Shown here piece by piece: positions 9,822 through 21,099 of a stretch of 64,000 bases of DNA (the stretch's first letter is position 1; each line of letters opens with the position of its first letter). This stretch comes from Bryum argenteum (taxonomy: Eukaryota; Streptophyta; Bryopsida; Bryales; Bryaceae), in contig CM073322.1 of assembly GCA_037043015.1 (NCBI GenBank), positions 32,049,864 through 32,113,863 of the forward strand, read 5' to 3'. A program made the position numbers and the translations under genes. The notes beneath the pieces are model-generated. The model was not told where the DNA came from. It saw only the letters and a program-made list of their open reading frames with translations, and did not search any database.

Positions 9822-12684
9822 ATGAGCATATCTCAAGTTCGATTCGTTCACGATGAAGATGCCAACTCGCCTCATCTTAATCCTCCACCAACTCGATCTT
9901 CCAATCGGGGTGAACTCCTTCTTCGTAGTGTCAGAGATGTTGGAGACATGTCCAATGGAGTTCCGGAGGAGAGTCCATCGGAAGCTGACCGTCATCCCGA
10001 GCCCAATCGAGATCAAGATGGACAAGACTCTCATTCTGTAGATGAAGACACTCCTTTGTCTGGAAGTGTCAACGTTAGGATACTGCACATGCCTACTCAT
10101 CTGCAGAACAAAGATCCGGATTGAAGTGCAAACGAGATAAGAATGATCGACAAAAGCAATTCAATTGCGATCATTAACAGGTTCCGGTACAAACCTGTTA
10201 AAAAGTCTCGCATGCTTATTCCATTGTGTCGTCTCGTTTGTTATCCTAAGGTTAGACCTATCTTGGAACAAGACGTCAGAAAATTGGAGAATGAGTTTAA
10301 CCCCTAAAGATCCTTGATACAAAATTGTTAAAATCATCAAAAAGAACCTTCTTCTACTCCAGGCCCAAAGAAATGGAATCTAAGCATTAATTAGAAGATC
10401 CAACCGTAGGATCTTGAAGCTAACTTGACTCTTTACTCTAGTAACAAATTTGAACCGTTAATTTTTCTCCAATTTTGAGATTATAATGGTTAAAGTTGGC
10501 TGAACTTTTTCCCTGCGGAAATCCCAAAAAGCCATTTCGGCTTTCTTGGATCTTTAGGGGTTAACAAAGGCTATAGCGAAGGCGACTGGGTCATGTATGT
10601 CTCTCCTTTTGATAAAAAAGGAAGAGAGAGAATGGTTGACGTCGAAGATGCGGTGTCGACAAATCCTCTATGGAAAGCTGCCAATGAAGAGTTTGAGAAG
10701 ACGCTGCAGTCCAATTTGGATCTTCAACACCTCAGTGACAAGTACTTTTACGTCTACGAAGGTGACCATCGTGTTATGGCGTGGATGCGTCATATCGAGA
10801 GGTACCATAAGATGGAACCTTCCTGGTACATCTCCGTGGACTGTACCGTACTCGATGCTCGAGGAGAGAGCAAGCTCCTCCTTGACGCTATGAACGTCAT
10901 AAATTGATGAGTAATCGTGAACTTTTCTGAATCAATTTTAATTGTATCTTCTTAACTCAGACTTCAGATGGACCGGCAAACAATGCAGTTCGACGCGGTG
11001 CAAGATTGACTCAACTTTCTACAGGTGGACTTACGAATGTTGAGTCCCCTCCTCAATCATTCACCGTTGACCACAACTCCTTGCAGTCTCCACGTCGTCT
11101 CAGCCAGCCTATATTCGCCAAACGCCCTCTTCCGAAACCCCAACACATTGGTAGCAGCTCGTCGTCAAAAATATCTGTCAGCCTGCCTATATATCTCGAG
11201 AAGGGGAATATTAGAGATTTGGTTCATCAGTCGTTGAAGACTGGAAACTGGGATTCGCAAATCCTCGATATGGTCGAGCACATCAAGAAGGTATTATTTC
11301 ATACATTTGTCAGTTTTAATCTCCTTAATTACATTTTGTACTCGTAAATCTATAAGCCACTATCTAATTTTTGACTTGTCTCTCAGATTGGAAAAGACCA
11401 AAAGTACCCGTGTTAGGCGATGGAGTATAATCCCAAGCATCATGGGATTGATCTCATTTTTGCAGACGCTCCCGAGAACTTGTCCCTACCGGGTGTGTCT
11501 CCAACAGAAGTTCCATCTTGGAACCGGCGTGACAAAAACTACTTTGAAAGCCTCTTCTTCTTTGCCGCGTATCATTTGACAGACGTTGGAGCCATTCTTC
11601 TGATGCATCCAAAATGTCGTAGAATCGAGCGTACTCTCGATTCTGAGTCGCATACATATAGTTTTTGTCTTGTTCGAGACTGGTGGTGATATAATCCCCT
11701 CCCTATGGCCTCTACCGTACCTAAACCGAAAGAGGTACGGAGCAGATTCTAGTTTCCAATTTCACAATTCATGATTATTGCCTTCTATGCTTGTATGTTA
11801 ACGCATCTATACTTGTGTTTTGCAGACTCACTGCTTCCATATCAAAGTTTATGTTTGTAAAGATTACATGTCGAAATTCCAAACTTGGCAAGTCGCACAC
11901 GCATACGCGGGTGTGGCAATCGTACCTAATGAGGAAGACCACCTCTGTAACTCTGCAGACAAAAAGACATTGCGTTATCGTCCGGATGGTACGCCATGGC
12001 GAGGCTCACGAGAGAAGGACCCCTCCTTCATCCAATGTTTGTCAATTGTCTCACGGACGACGGGGGTATAGTCTTCGACTGGAGCGCAAGTACAGGTAAT
12101 GTTTCCGTAAACTCTACATTAGAATTTGTTTATACATTTCGCATTTCTAACGTATGCTTTTGAATTTTTAGGTGCATCTGTGATTGCTTGCGCGCGCTCC
12201 AACCGACACCTCATCGCTATGGAGTCTGAGGAAGAAATCTTTGATGATGTACTAGCAGATTACAAGAATAGTCCTCCCGGTGATGAAGAAAGTGGAGAAT
12301 CGGTCCCTCCCGCAGATTATGACTCTGACGAACCGGTCGTGAAGAAGCCACGAAAGCTCATTGGTGCATAATACCATCTTGTATTCTCTTTCTCGATTTT
12401 AAAATCCGCACTTACAAATCGATAGTATTGACTTTATTTGTAATTTTAGGATCGCAAGTTTGAAAGAGCGATTGACTCGCAACGCTCATCTCTACAATAG
12501 CCCTCCATCAACATTCACCCTACCATCCTACGCTGAGCGTCTTGCTCAAGAGTTTGTTCAAGCTTCATCTCCCATTCTGTCTGACACTCCACGTCCACGT
12601 TATAGCAATAGTGAGCTTAAGTTTCTAGACTTTGAGGCTGATGAGTGTGATCAGCATTTTAATGGTACTACACCTTCAGTCTAG
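9822..12684 (+). pseudogene. ParB-like domain fused to beta-class DNA methyltransferase, degenerate
   Basis: Exon-like blocks: 9822-10297 plus 10565-10907 (one exon split by a MITE), 10961-11290, 11387-11734, 11826-12095, 12172-12371, 12451-12684; intron edges are GT/AG and most phases agree. The first block ends with a ParB/sulfiredoxin-fold pattern, RLVCYPKVRPILEQDVRKLE before the MITE and YFYVYEGDHRVMAWMRHIE after it (GxHR motif). The third block has GIDLIFADAPENL, a DPPY-like catalytic motif IV. The fourth and fifth have DWSASTG + ASVIACARSNRHLIAMESEE, the FxGxG-type cofactor motif. Motif IV before motif I is the beta-class order of N4-cytosine/N6-adenine methyltransferases. Disabling changes: in-frame stops at 10122, 11414 and 11687, and a one-base shift near 12030. 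In bacteria and phages ParB-methylase fusions are common; in a spliced plant locus this is unusual. The 3' acidic exon and 12451 exon are weakly tied. Confidence 0.6.
10301..10560 (+). mobile_element. MITE A, TTAA-flanked, piggyBac-like
   Basis: 260 bp with perfect inverted ends CCCCTAAAGATCC / GGATCTTTAGGGG, flanked by TTAA at 10297-10300 and 10561-10564. CCC-type termini with a TTAA target duplication are the hallmark of piggyBac transposons. It has no coding capacity. It interrupts the ParB-like exon: the coding frame before and after it is continuous if the element and one TTAA copy are discounted. Confidence 0.8.
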
Positions 12685-12756
12685 TGTGTGATTTGTTTTC
12701 TGATAGATACTGGATATGGTAGCGCCATACATTTGTAGTTTACCATGATTTATTAC

Positions 12757-12760
<4 letters not shown>

Positions 12761-12842
<82 letters not shown>
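12761..12842. repeat. (TA)n(TG)n microsatellite
   Basis: About 65 bp of alternating TA followed by about 16 bp of TG. The short ORF across it is an artefact of the repeat. Confidence 0.95.
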
Positions 12843-13917
12843 TTTTTTTAATATATACGGTATTATACTTTTACTTATCATGATTATCTTTTATAGCCTA
12901 ACCTACACTAAGTGCTTCAAGTATTACTCTAAGTATAAGAATACTATGAAATTGAAGCCATGCTTGCCTCTTACTGTGACGTCAGCTCTAATTTTGATAT
13001 AACTCGTTCAACTCCAATTTCAATGCATCGGTGTATCTATTCTCGCGATCCCATAACCGGAAGCAAAATGTGTAAAAAACTACACATCTTAATCAGAGGA
13101 AAATTGGCTTCGATTTTATAAGGTGAGAAGCGATGAAGTCAGCCCTAATTCCTTAACGAGAATCTAAAAACTTTTGAGTAATTATTATTTGAGGAGTTAT
13201 GGATTGGAGCCAACAGTACTTTCGCACGAATATAGCATTCAACTTCACGGATTTGAGGTACTCATTTCGATCAAACTATTCCCAAATATATTTCATCACC
13301 CTTAACTCAATGGTCATAGGGTCACTATCTCAAGTACAATGAGTGGTAATAGGGTCTTAATCTTTCATGAAAAAAAAAAAATCTGCCAATCACCGCTCAC
13401 CGCTATCCGCTCACACCCGTGCATTCCCCATAATTGGCTTGCAATGGTAAAACATGCTTAATGTATGGAAAAATTGAATGTGATGTTTTCTTTTTTATTT
13501 ATTATTTAATTTGTAATTTTTAGAAATAAACTCTTTTTGATGGTTCCAAAAAATCTTGTGAGGTTGCAAATATCATGGTTCAGTCAAATGTTATAAGAGT
13601 TGTCACTTATAATGATTTTTAGTTTAGTTCACTACCGTATGTGTTAGAGTGTAAGTGGGGTGGGGTGTCCCCCTGGGCAATCCATTAGATTATCAGTTAA
13701 CTTTATAAAATATTGAGTTTGTATGTACCTCCACTTATTGCAAGTCTCATAGATCATTGCGTACACCTCAAATGCTTGTAAGATGAATTGATGAAAAATA
13801 GGTAGATGAGTTTGGTAACATGATTTTAAATATGAGGATTTTTTACGACTATGTATAAAGTTGCAATGCTTGGTGGATGTTTGCTGCTCCAAATGTTATT
13901 CACGTGCCTAAATTTCA

Positions 13918-14022
13918 TACTCCCTCTACCGATTGAAATTGTCTTGTGAGTATAGTGAAATCTACCTCGAGAAGAGATTTTGAGAGAACCTGTAGTGTAG
14001 AGTCAATAGGATAGAGGGAGTG
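13918..14022. mobile_element. Stowaway-like MITE, diverged
   Basis: About 105 bp with ends TACTCCCTCTACCGATT and AGAGGGAG, sharing the CTCCCTC terminus and internal TTTGAGAGAACCT-type sequence with the perfect palindrome at 31510. The arms have diverged and the right TA is now TG. Confidence 0.6.
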
Positions 14023-14753
14023 AACTTTTTGGATGTCCCAATCTAAACCATGCATTAATTTATCTTTTCTTAAAAAACATCTCATACTAGTGCTTACAGG
14101 GTGATGGTCTGGTTGGGGTACCCAAAAAGGTTGTCCCATGAACAATTGCACTCTATGCTGGTGTGACAAACATATCCATATCTAAACTGTAATACAATAA
14201 GACTTCATTAGATGTGGTTTTAGTTGTCTATACTTATAATGTATCAAGAAAAAAAATTAAAAATTAAAAAAAATATTTTGAAGTAATTTTATTTGATTTT
14301 TTAGTTGAAAAAGTAAGTCATGTCCCAATAACCTAAAATCCATAGAATCAAGCAAATGGAATATCAACCATTTTTATTTTAATATGATTTTTGAATATGA
14401 CCTACATCTTCTTGTATAGAATACAAAATAATTTATTTAATAATAAAAAAATTAATTCATTGTGCACTATAATGCCTGCAAATCCCCAAATTCAACACTT
14501 TTTCCCTCATCTATGAATGGATCCAAAAAAAATAAAAAATCTAAAAGAAAATCTATAGGCATACATACTTTGATTTCAATGAGGTGCATGATATTTTATT
14601 TTCTATTCTAGGGTCTTTTTACTTGATTAAAATGACTAAATTAGACAAACTTTGGAGGCTTTCAATAAAAATAACCTAATTAGTGTGTCCAAAAAGTGAT
14701 ACCCCAAGCTTACCATTGCACTACAAAATCCTACTATTAACATTATACGGTTA

Positions 14754-14878
14754 TCTTTATGAAATATTTATGAAATCATATTGAGTCTTATCAAATATTT
14801 ATGAAATCATATTGTGTCTTATGAAATATTTATGTAATCATATTGTGTCTTATGAAATATTTATGAAATCATATTGTC
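14754..14878. repeat. 31-bp minisatellite, 4 copies
   Basis: Four head-to-tail copies of a 31-bp unit beginning TCTTATGAAATATTTATGAAA, differing at one or two positions each. It ends where the next MITE relic begins. Confidence 0.85.
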
Positions 14879-14992
14879 TCCCTTTGTCGTATAATGTTTG
14901 ATCAATAGGTTCTCTCAAATCTACTAATGAGGATAGGTTTGAGAAAACCTACGGATGAGGCATTATTTATGAGAGATAGGTATTATATTCAC
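14876..14992. mobile_element. Stowaway-like MITE relic
   Basis: Starts CTCCCTTTGTCGTATAATG and contains AGGTTCTCTCAAATCTAC followed by a mirrored GATAGGTTTGAGAAAACCTA, i.e. the same internal palindrome as at 31510 but strongly diverged. Confidence 0.5.
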
Positions 14993-15783
14993 TTGCTTAA
15001 GTTGGAATAAAGTAGAAGGTTGGGACTCGGGTAGTCATTAGAGGTTATACAAGTAAAAAGAAAAAATATAATGTAGTTCCTCTTAACACTTACATATCAC
15101 AAGTATTATTGCAAAGGACTTCTTCATAAGCTTATCATTGATTCACTAGTGCGCATATTTGATGGTAGATGTTTAGGTAGATGATTGAACGCTTTAAGAG
15201 CATCTTACTATTGCACTCCATATACATGTGTGAAGTGGAAGTTGACATGCAATTTTTGTAGAAGTTCTCACCCATGGAGTCATGAGGACAAGATCCCTAA
15301 TTTAATGTTATACCTAATATAGTTTCTAAGCTCACCTAGATAAGACTTTTGGATATTTTTGGAAAATAAATCAATTTCATAAATTCATCTCATAAAAAGC
15401 AATCAAATTTAACTTTGAATTGTGACAAGAGAAGCTTTAGACGGGGAGTCATGTCATCCAATCGCATGAGAAGATTATTTTCTTGTTGTCATCACGTGAA
15501 CAACTTGAGTGTAAAGCGTCCCTAAGATTTGCATAAAATATCTATATCATTTTTCTTGGATGCATACAAATCTTCTTGCGGTTACCTAAACCCATATGTA
15601 AAGACTAATTCTAATGATAGGCGCAGTAACAAATGTCACCACTTTAGGAGCTTCTCTTTCACGGATGCTTCATATCGAGAGTTAAGAGGACCTTAAAGGT
15701 CAAAAACTTCGCTCTTACAATCGATTCATTTCTAGGACCAACCAATTCCAAAAGATAACTTTGGGATAATTTACACCGGGAGT

Positions 15784-15853
15784 AAAACGGTACATGGTGC
15801 CAAAGCAGTGCAAAAATTAAAACGGTACATGGTGCCAAAGAAGTGCAAAAATT
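15784..15853. repeat. 35-bp tandem duplication
   Basis: Two copies of a 35-bp unit beginning AAAACGGTACATGGTGCCAA, one mismatch between them. Confidence 0.9.
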
Positions 15854-18800
15854 GTGTGGATGGGATTTGTCCATTTCTTGTAGTTCAAAAAAAGCACCAG
15901 TCATGGTGCAAGAATTTTTGCCCTTACATAGCCCCATGTACAGCTTGAATCTCCATGTAAAGTGTCCCTTAGTCTCAATGCCCCGCACATACGCCTCATC
16001 AAATACCTTAAAAGTGATATGGATTGTGAAAATAGTCAACAAGATTCTCAATTTGAAAACACAACCATTGCCGTAAAACAACTTTGTCATGAGGGAAAAA
16101 AATTTAATATCTAAATGTTGAAAAGAAGAACAATTGAGCGCATCAAAACATGAAGAGGCTCTCAACAATAGGTGGCAACCTTGTGCTCCACTTTTTGCAT
16201 AAAAGGCAACCCTTTGAGTTCCTCCAAGTAGCAAGAACCCTCCAAGGAGACTCCATTATGAAGGGTTGCAATCCATTGTGCATATTTGGGATTACGTGTC
16301 GAATGGGTAAACAAAGGATATTAAATATGCCTATAGAAATAACATCCATAGACAATAGAATCAATTTAAAGAGGTTATCAATTTGAAGAGTGTAAACTTT
16401 AAGATGTCTAAATATGATTTAATTCAAAAGTTAGATTTCTAATAAAAAAATTAATTCCAACACTTAATTAAAGAAGTGAATGATTCCAAGCAAGAGCGTT
16501 ACCTATCTTGAATTTGTAGCACTCAACTTGACCATTTCTTGGTCAATCCAAAACCTTGAAGGGTTGTTAAAAATCGATTGGCATACTCTAACAAACTAAG
16601 AACTTTTCATTAAAAATTTGGTGAGTCAAAACTTGCATGAAGAGCTTCATTTGTATAGATATTTATTTTCCTATGAGCGTTTGAACATAAATAGGGCAAG
16701 GTTTAATTGGTAAGCCATTTTTTAAACATTAAATTTAGCCAATGGGTATAAGGGTCACCCATGATTTTTTTATTCATCCTTCCTATCCTTAATCACAAAA
16801 GGTTATTATATTCATGGTAACTAAGAGCTCAAATGAATATGGTAATTTTGGATAGTTGCTTTATAATTCACTTTAAGTTGGAGTAAGAAAAAGTTGGATG
16901 AAGGGTCCCTTCAAGCGACCTTTTATTTTAAAGTTGCTCAAATTCTTACCATGATTTTTTTTTTTTACTTATTTGTAAAGTATAGAGTTTTTGTATCCTT
17001 CAGCCTATTGCAAGCCTTACTAATGATTTCGTCAACCTACAATCATTCCTTGATGGATAGGAAAACGGAAAGTGACTCCATTTTGAAATGTATTCTCAAG
17101 CACGCTTGCATTTTTGTCTTTGTAAAAAAATCATAGTGATTGCTCAAAGTTTTATTTTTTATTTATTTTTATTTTTAAATTTTTTACACATGATCTCATA
17201 AGTACTTTGGAGTATGACATAATGTTTGGCTACACACTCTTCCCCCAATAACAATGACTATCTTCATTTGAGATTTTGAGCATCAAGTTTTGTTCCAAAA
17301 TTCTTTTTCTGCTCTCTAGGATCTAAATCTTACTTAGTTTAGATTTTATACCTTTAGCCCTTGTAAACATTGTTTATCTTGCTTTGAAGTGTTCGATGTA
17401 ATCTAGTTGGATCACAGTTGTCAACTTCACATTAGAAGTTAGAATACACTTGCAACTATCAATTAAGTTATTAAAATACAACTTGTAAAGTGTGATTTCA
17501 ATGGATTAAAAAAAAACCCAAAGAAGGTAGATAGGGGAGTTCTTTGTCGGGAGAGTCTAAGTCGGTCAAAGTTATGCAATTATGGTCACAAATAGAAGGT
17601 AAGTCAATAATGATGTAGAATTAAGGTTCTTAATTTTTTCTTTACTCAACTTTGCAATTTCTTTCACCTCAAAAGTATTTTCCAAGTGTGAGATAGTCAT
17701 TTATCCATTCAACAATTCAAAGTTCATCATTTCCATGAGTTCCTATTCTCAAAAAATCTCGAGGATACATCCAGATAGATATATAGATAGATAGAAACTC
17801 CGGTCCTTTCTAAGGGGCCGGCGTGAATGAAGTGTCCATTCGTAATGCTAATATCCCAATGGCCACCGGACAAGGAGAAATTAGAACAATACAGGATACA
17901 TCCACACGTATTTACTCCAATTCTCATGTACACAATGAGACTTACAAAAAAGCTTTCAACTTCTTCTCTGACAATATTTATACTTATAATATCAACACAA
18001 GCAATTGACTTGGAATTTCTTATTATTCTCAATAGTGTTTACAACTTCCAAACTTATTCTCCGATTCATTCAACATTAATGGTTCCAATTTTATATTTTA
18101 ATATTGCTTGATTATTCATCAAGTATTATTTATTTATTTCATACTTTGTTGTTAAAACAACAATTTGTTTTACAAACTTTTTCATAACTCTAAAACTCAA
18201 TCTTCACAATTCACAAATTCACACTTCTTTGGAGTGCGGGATACACATTTTACTCTTATGTGTTCAAAGGAAAAATAAGCCTTCTCTCCCTACTCCCTAC
18301 TTGTATTTCTCAACTTTTAGATTCACGACCTTTCATGTACTCATGCCTTTTCATTATCTATCTTTTCACTCATTTCCCTTCTAATCTTAAGTGGACTTCA
18401 GTTCACACTTAGAAAAGGAGTTGAAAGGTAAAATAGGCTTTTACACGTATAAAAAGTCAAAAAATATATACTCAAAATGGAAAAGAGGTATACGAAACAA
18501 CTTGTTAGAAAAAAAATTTGACTATCAAGAAAGTTGTTATCGAGACCATATAATTTTTTAACTGCACCAAAGGTGAGTGTTTAAGACATGAAATTAAGGG
18601 TTTGTGAATACAATGCTACAATATGAAGTAGGAAAAGTAATTAATTTGGAAAAAATAATTAATGAAGTGATTGTATATTTAGTTTATCTTACTTTGACAA
18701 TACAATATTGTAATTGAGAAAACTAGATGGCTTAATTTTGCTTTATGAATAATGCATTAAGTTAGCTTCTTAATCATGCAATTAGATCAAATACTTTCTA

Positions 18801-19299
18801 GATTGAGATTTATCATGTGTGAATAAAAAATTATTTAGTTTTGACAATGAAGATTAAATTTGGGTTGAAAGCTTTTAAGATTTAATTTATTTTATATGAT
18901 GTTTGCCATATGAATAGGATATGGGGCTTTTTAAAAGTATATCACTTATTCGTATATTAATCTTTATTTGACAACTTGCTCACAAGTATTTGTATCATTA
19001 GCATATTCCTTGTCTAATAACTTGCTACAGGAAAATAATCCTTCGTAATGTATAATTTATTTAATCTCTTCCGTTAATTATGCCAATTTTAGGATATGTC
19101 TAGATGTTGATAATTTTTCAACTAAACAACTTACTTGATTAACGGCTTGCTTCATTAACGACTCACTTCAGCATATTTTTTCCTATCCACGCATTTTTTA
19201 CCAGTGACCGCTTGTATCGGGCTTGTTTTAGTATAGTAACTGCCATTTTTAGGATATTTCTACATACCGACAAATTTTTTGTATGACAACTTACTTTAC

Positions 19300-20125
19300 A
19301 AACAACTTGGTTAAGGATATTTTTGCTTTGCAATGGTTTGCTTTGAAATACTTTTTCCTATCTACTCATTGTTTACCAATAACGACTTATTGCATGGTTG
19401 TTTGAGGATATTTCTTTCCATTCATGTGGTAGTTACCAATGGCATTAGTAACAGCGTCTTGTGTGGATATTTTTTCTTCTCCATACATTGTTTGCCAATT
19501 ACGTTAACGACTAGTATCTAAATATTTCTTCCAATCTCAGGGTTGTTTACCAATCACGTTCAAACAGTTGTTTGTCAATCAAGGTAATGAGGGCTTTACG
19601 CTATTCACAAGTAACGACCAGTATCTAGTTACTTCTTCTTATAACCACGTTCTTTACCAATCACGTTCATAATGGTTGTTTACCAATCGCGTTGATGAGG
19701 GCTTTACGTTAATAACGGCCAACGGATAATGACTAGTATCTAGATATTTCTTCTTTTATATGTATTGTTTACCAATCACATTAATAACACTTTACTCATT
19801 AATAATGGCCAACTGGTTGCCCAACAACTAGTATTTGAATATTTCTTCCTATTTACGCATTGTTTACCGATCACGTTTATAACGGCTAAAGGCCAACGGC
19901 TAACAACTAGTATTTAGATATTTCTTCCAATCTGCGTATTGTTTCGTTTATAACAACTTTACGTTTATAACGGCTAACGGCCACCGGCTAACGACTAGTA
20001 TATAGATATTTCTTCCTATTTACGTATTGTTTACCAACCACGTTTATAACGGCTTTACGTTAATAACGGCCAAACGGCCGACGACTAAAGACTAAAATCT
20101 ACCGATCACGTTAATAACGGCTTGG
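19300..20125. repeat. Degenerate tandem satellite
   Basis: At least six copies of a block carrying ACTAGTATCTAGATATTTCT, TTGTTTACCAATCACGTT and AACGGCTTTACGTTAATAAC. The first motif recurs near 19509, 19617, 19731, 19828, 19908 and 19995, so spacing is irregular (about 80-115 bp). No coding capacity. Confidence 0.8.
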
Positions 20126-20420
20126 GGATGATTCTTCCTAACCACCCTTGTCTACCAAAGTGCGTTTTGTACAATTTATTAATGTTTTTAAGAGGATTCT
20201 TTTTTGATACTCCATGTAACTATTGTACCATGTTGATCATTTTGAAAATGTAATTTTTGAGTTCTTTCCCATTCTCCCAATGCCATCTCACCTAATACTT
20301 TCTTACCTCGTGGAAACGATTCTTCAATGTTTGCAAACTTTGTAGACATCTACCAATGATGTGAAGGGTAAAGTAAAGATAGACCAAGAGTTAGAGGAAA
20401 TTTAATCCTAGCGAACCTGA

Positions 20421-21099
20421 TTGACACACACTAAGAAAACCATCCACAACGAATACTGCCCAGACCACAGTAAAATAGTTAAAAATCCTAGCGGTCACTC
20501 TAATTCATTTACCGCGCTATATTCCACAAGGGGAGGGACACTCAGTTGCCGTCGTCGTCGTCGTCCTGGTCCTGCTGCCTGCATCCGCCACTTCTACTTT
20601 GATGTCGCAGCAAAGGCAAGCCATCGCTGCTCTCTCTCAAGTATTTCTATTGCGCAGTCTCTCACAGCACAGCAGCTCTTGCGCTCCCCTTCTTCCATTC
20701 CGCCTCGATTGCAACTGATTTTCATGGAGGTACCCACCTCTGCTTCTTCGTCTTTCATTGTCTTTTTTATTGCTGTTCGCGCTCTTTGCTTTCTGGGTCA
20801 TGTCCATTTGCTCTCGACGCACTCATCCCGCTTTCTCCTTACGGATGCTATGCTTTTATGCTCGCAGCATCGTTTGTATGATTCGTTCTTACGAGCCTTG
20901 CTTGATTGAGTGTGCTGCTGCGCTGCTCATTTTGAGTTAAGCAGCGTAGGATCCAGCACCAGGGGATTGGGCATGGGGAAAGTGGTGTCGGGATTGTAAT
21001 GTGATGCTGTCTTTGTTTAGGTTTATATGACCGGGAGAATTAGATATTTGGGAGTGCAATTGAGGTTTTTCGAAATTGCTGTTGGTGTGAAGAGGTGAG
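20421..21099 (+). promoter_or_regulatory. 5' region of the Rxt3-like gene
   Basis: Base composition rises sharply in GC at about 20480, and a (GTC)n-like run lies near 20548-20565. A good donor, CATGGAG|GTACCC near 20729, and an acceptor, TTTGTTTAG near 21021, suggest a 5'-UTR intron upstream of the ATG at 21100. Short ORFs here have no recognisable domain and are more likely leader sequence. Confidence 0.4.

Larger units (their letters stand above)
12843..20420. other. AT-rich intergenic region
   Basis: No gene that I can support. Short ORFs here show no recognisable domain and no splice-consistent partners. Listed separately: two Stowaway-like MITE relics, a 31-bp minisatellite, a 35-bp duplication and a degenerate satellite. 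Short (AGAT)n-like sequence occurs near 17770-17795. The remainder looks like unconstrained AT-rich DNA and old repeat debris. Confidence 0.7.

Noticed and set aside
12745..13002. ORF of alternating Ile and Tyr
   Set aside because: Created by the (TA)n microsatellite.
15659..16234. 191-codon ORF on the minus strand in the intergenic region
   Set aside because: No domain, no splice partners, composition like random AT-rich sequence; a shorter plus-strand ORF overlaps it equally well.
20421..20909. 162-codon ORF upstream of the Rxt3-like gene
   Set aside because: No recognised domain; contains splice signals and looks like 5' UTR plus intron.
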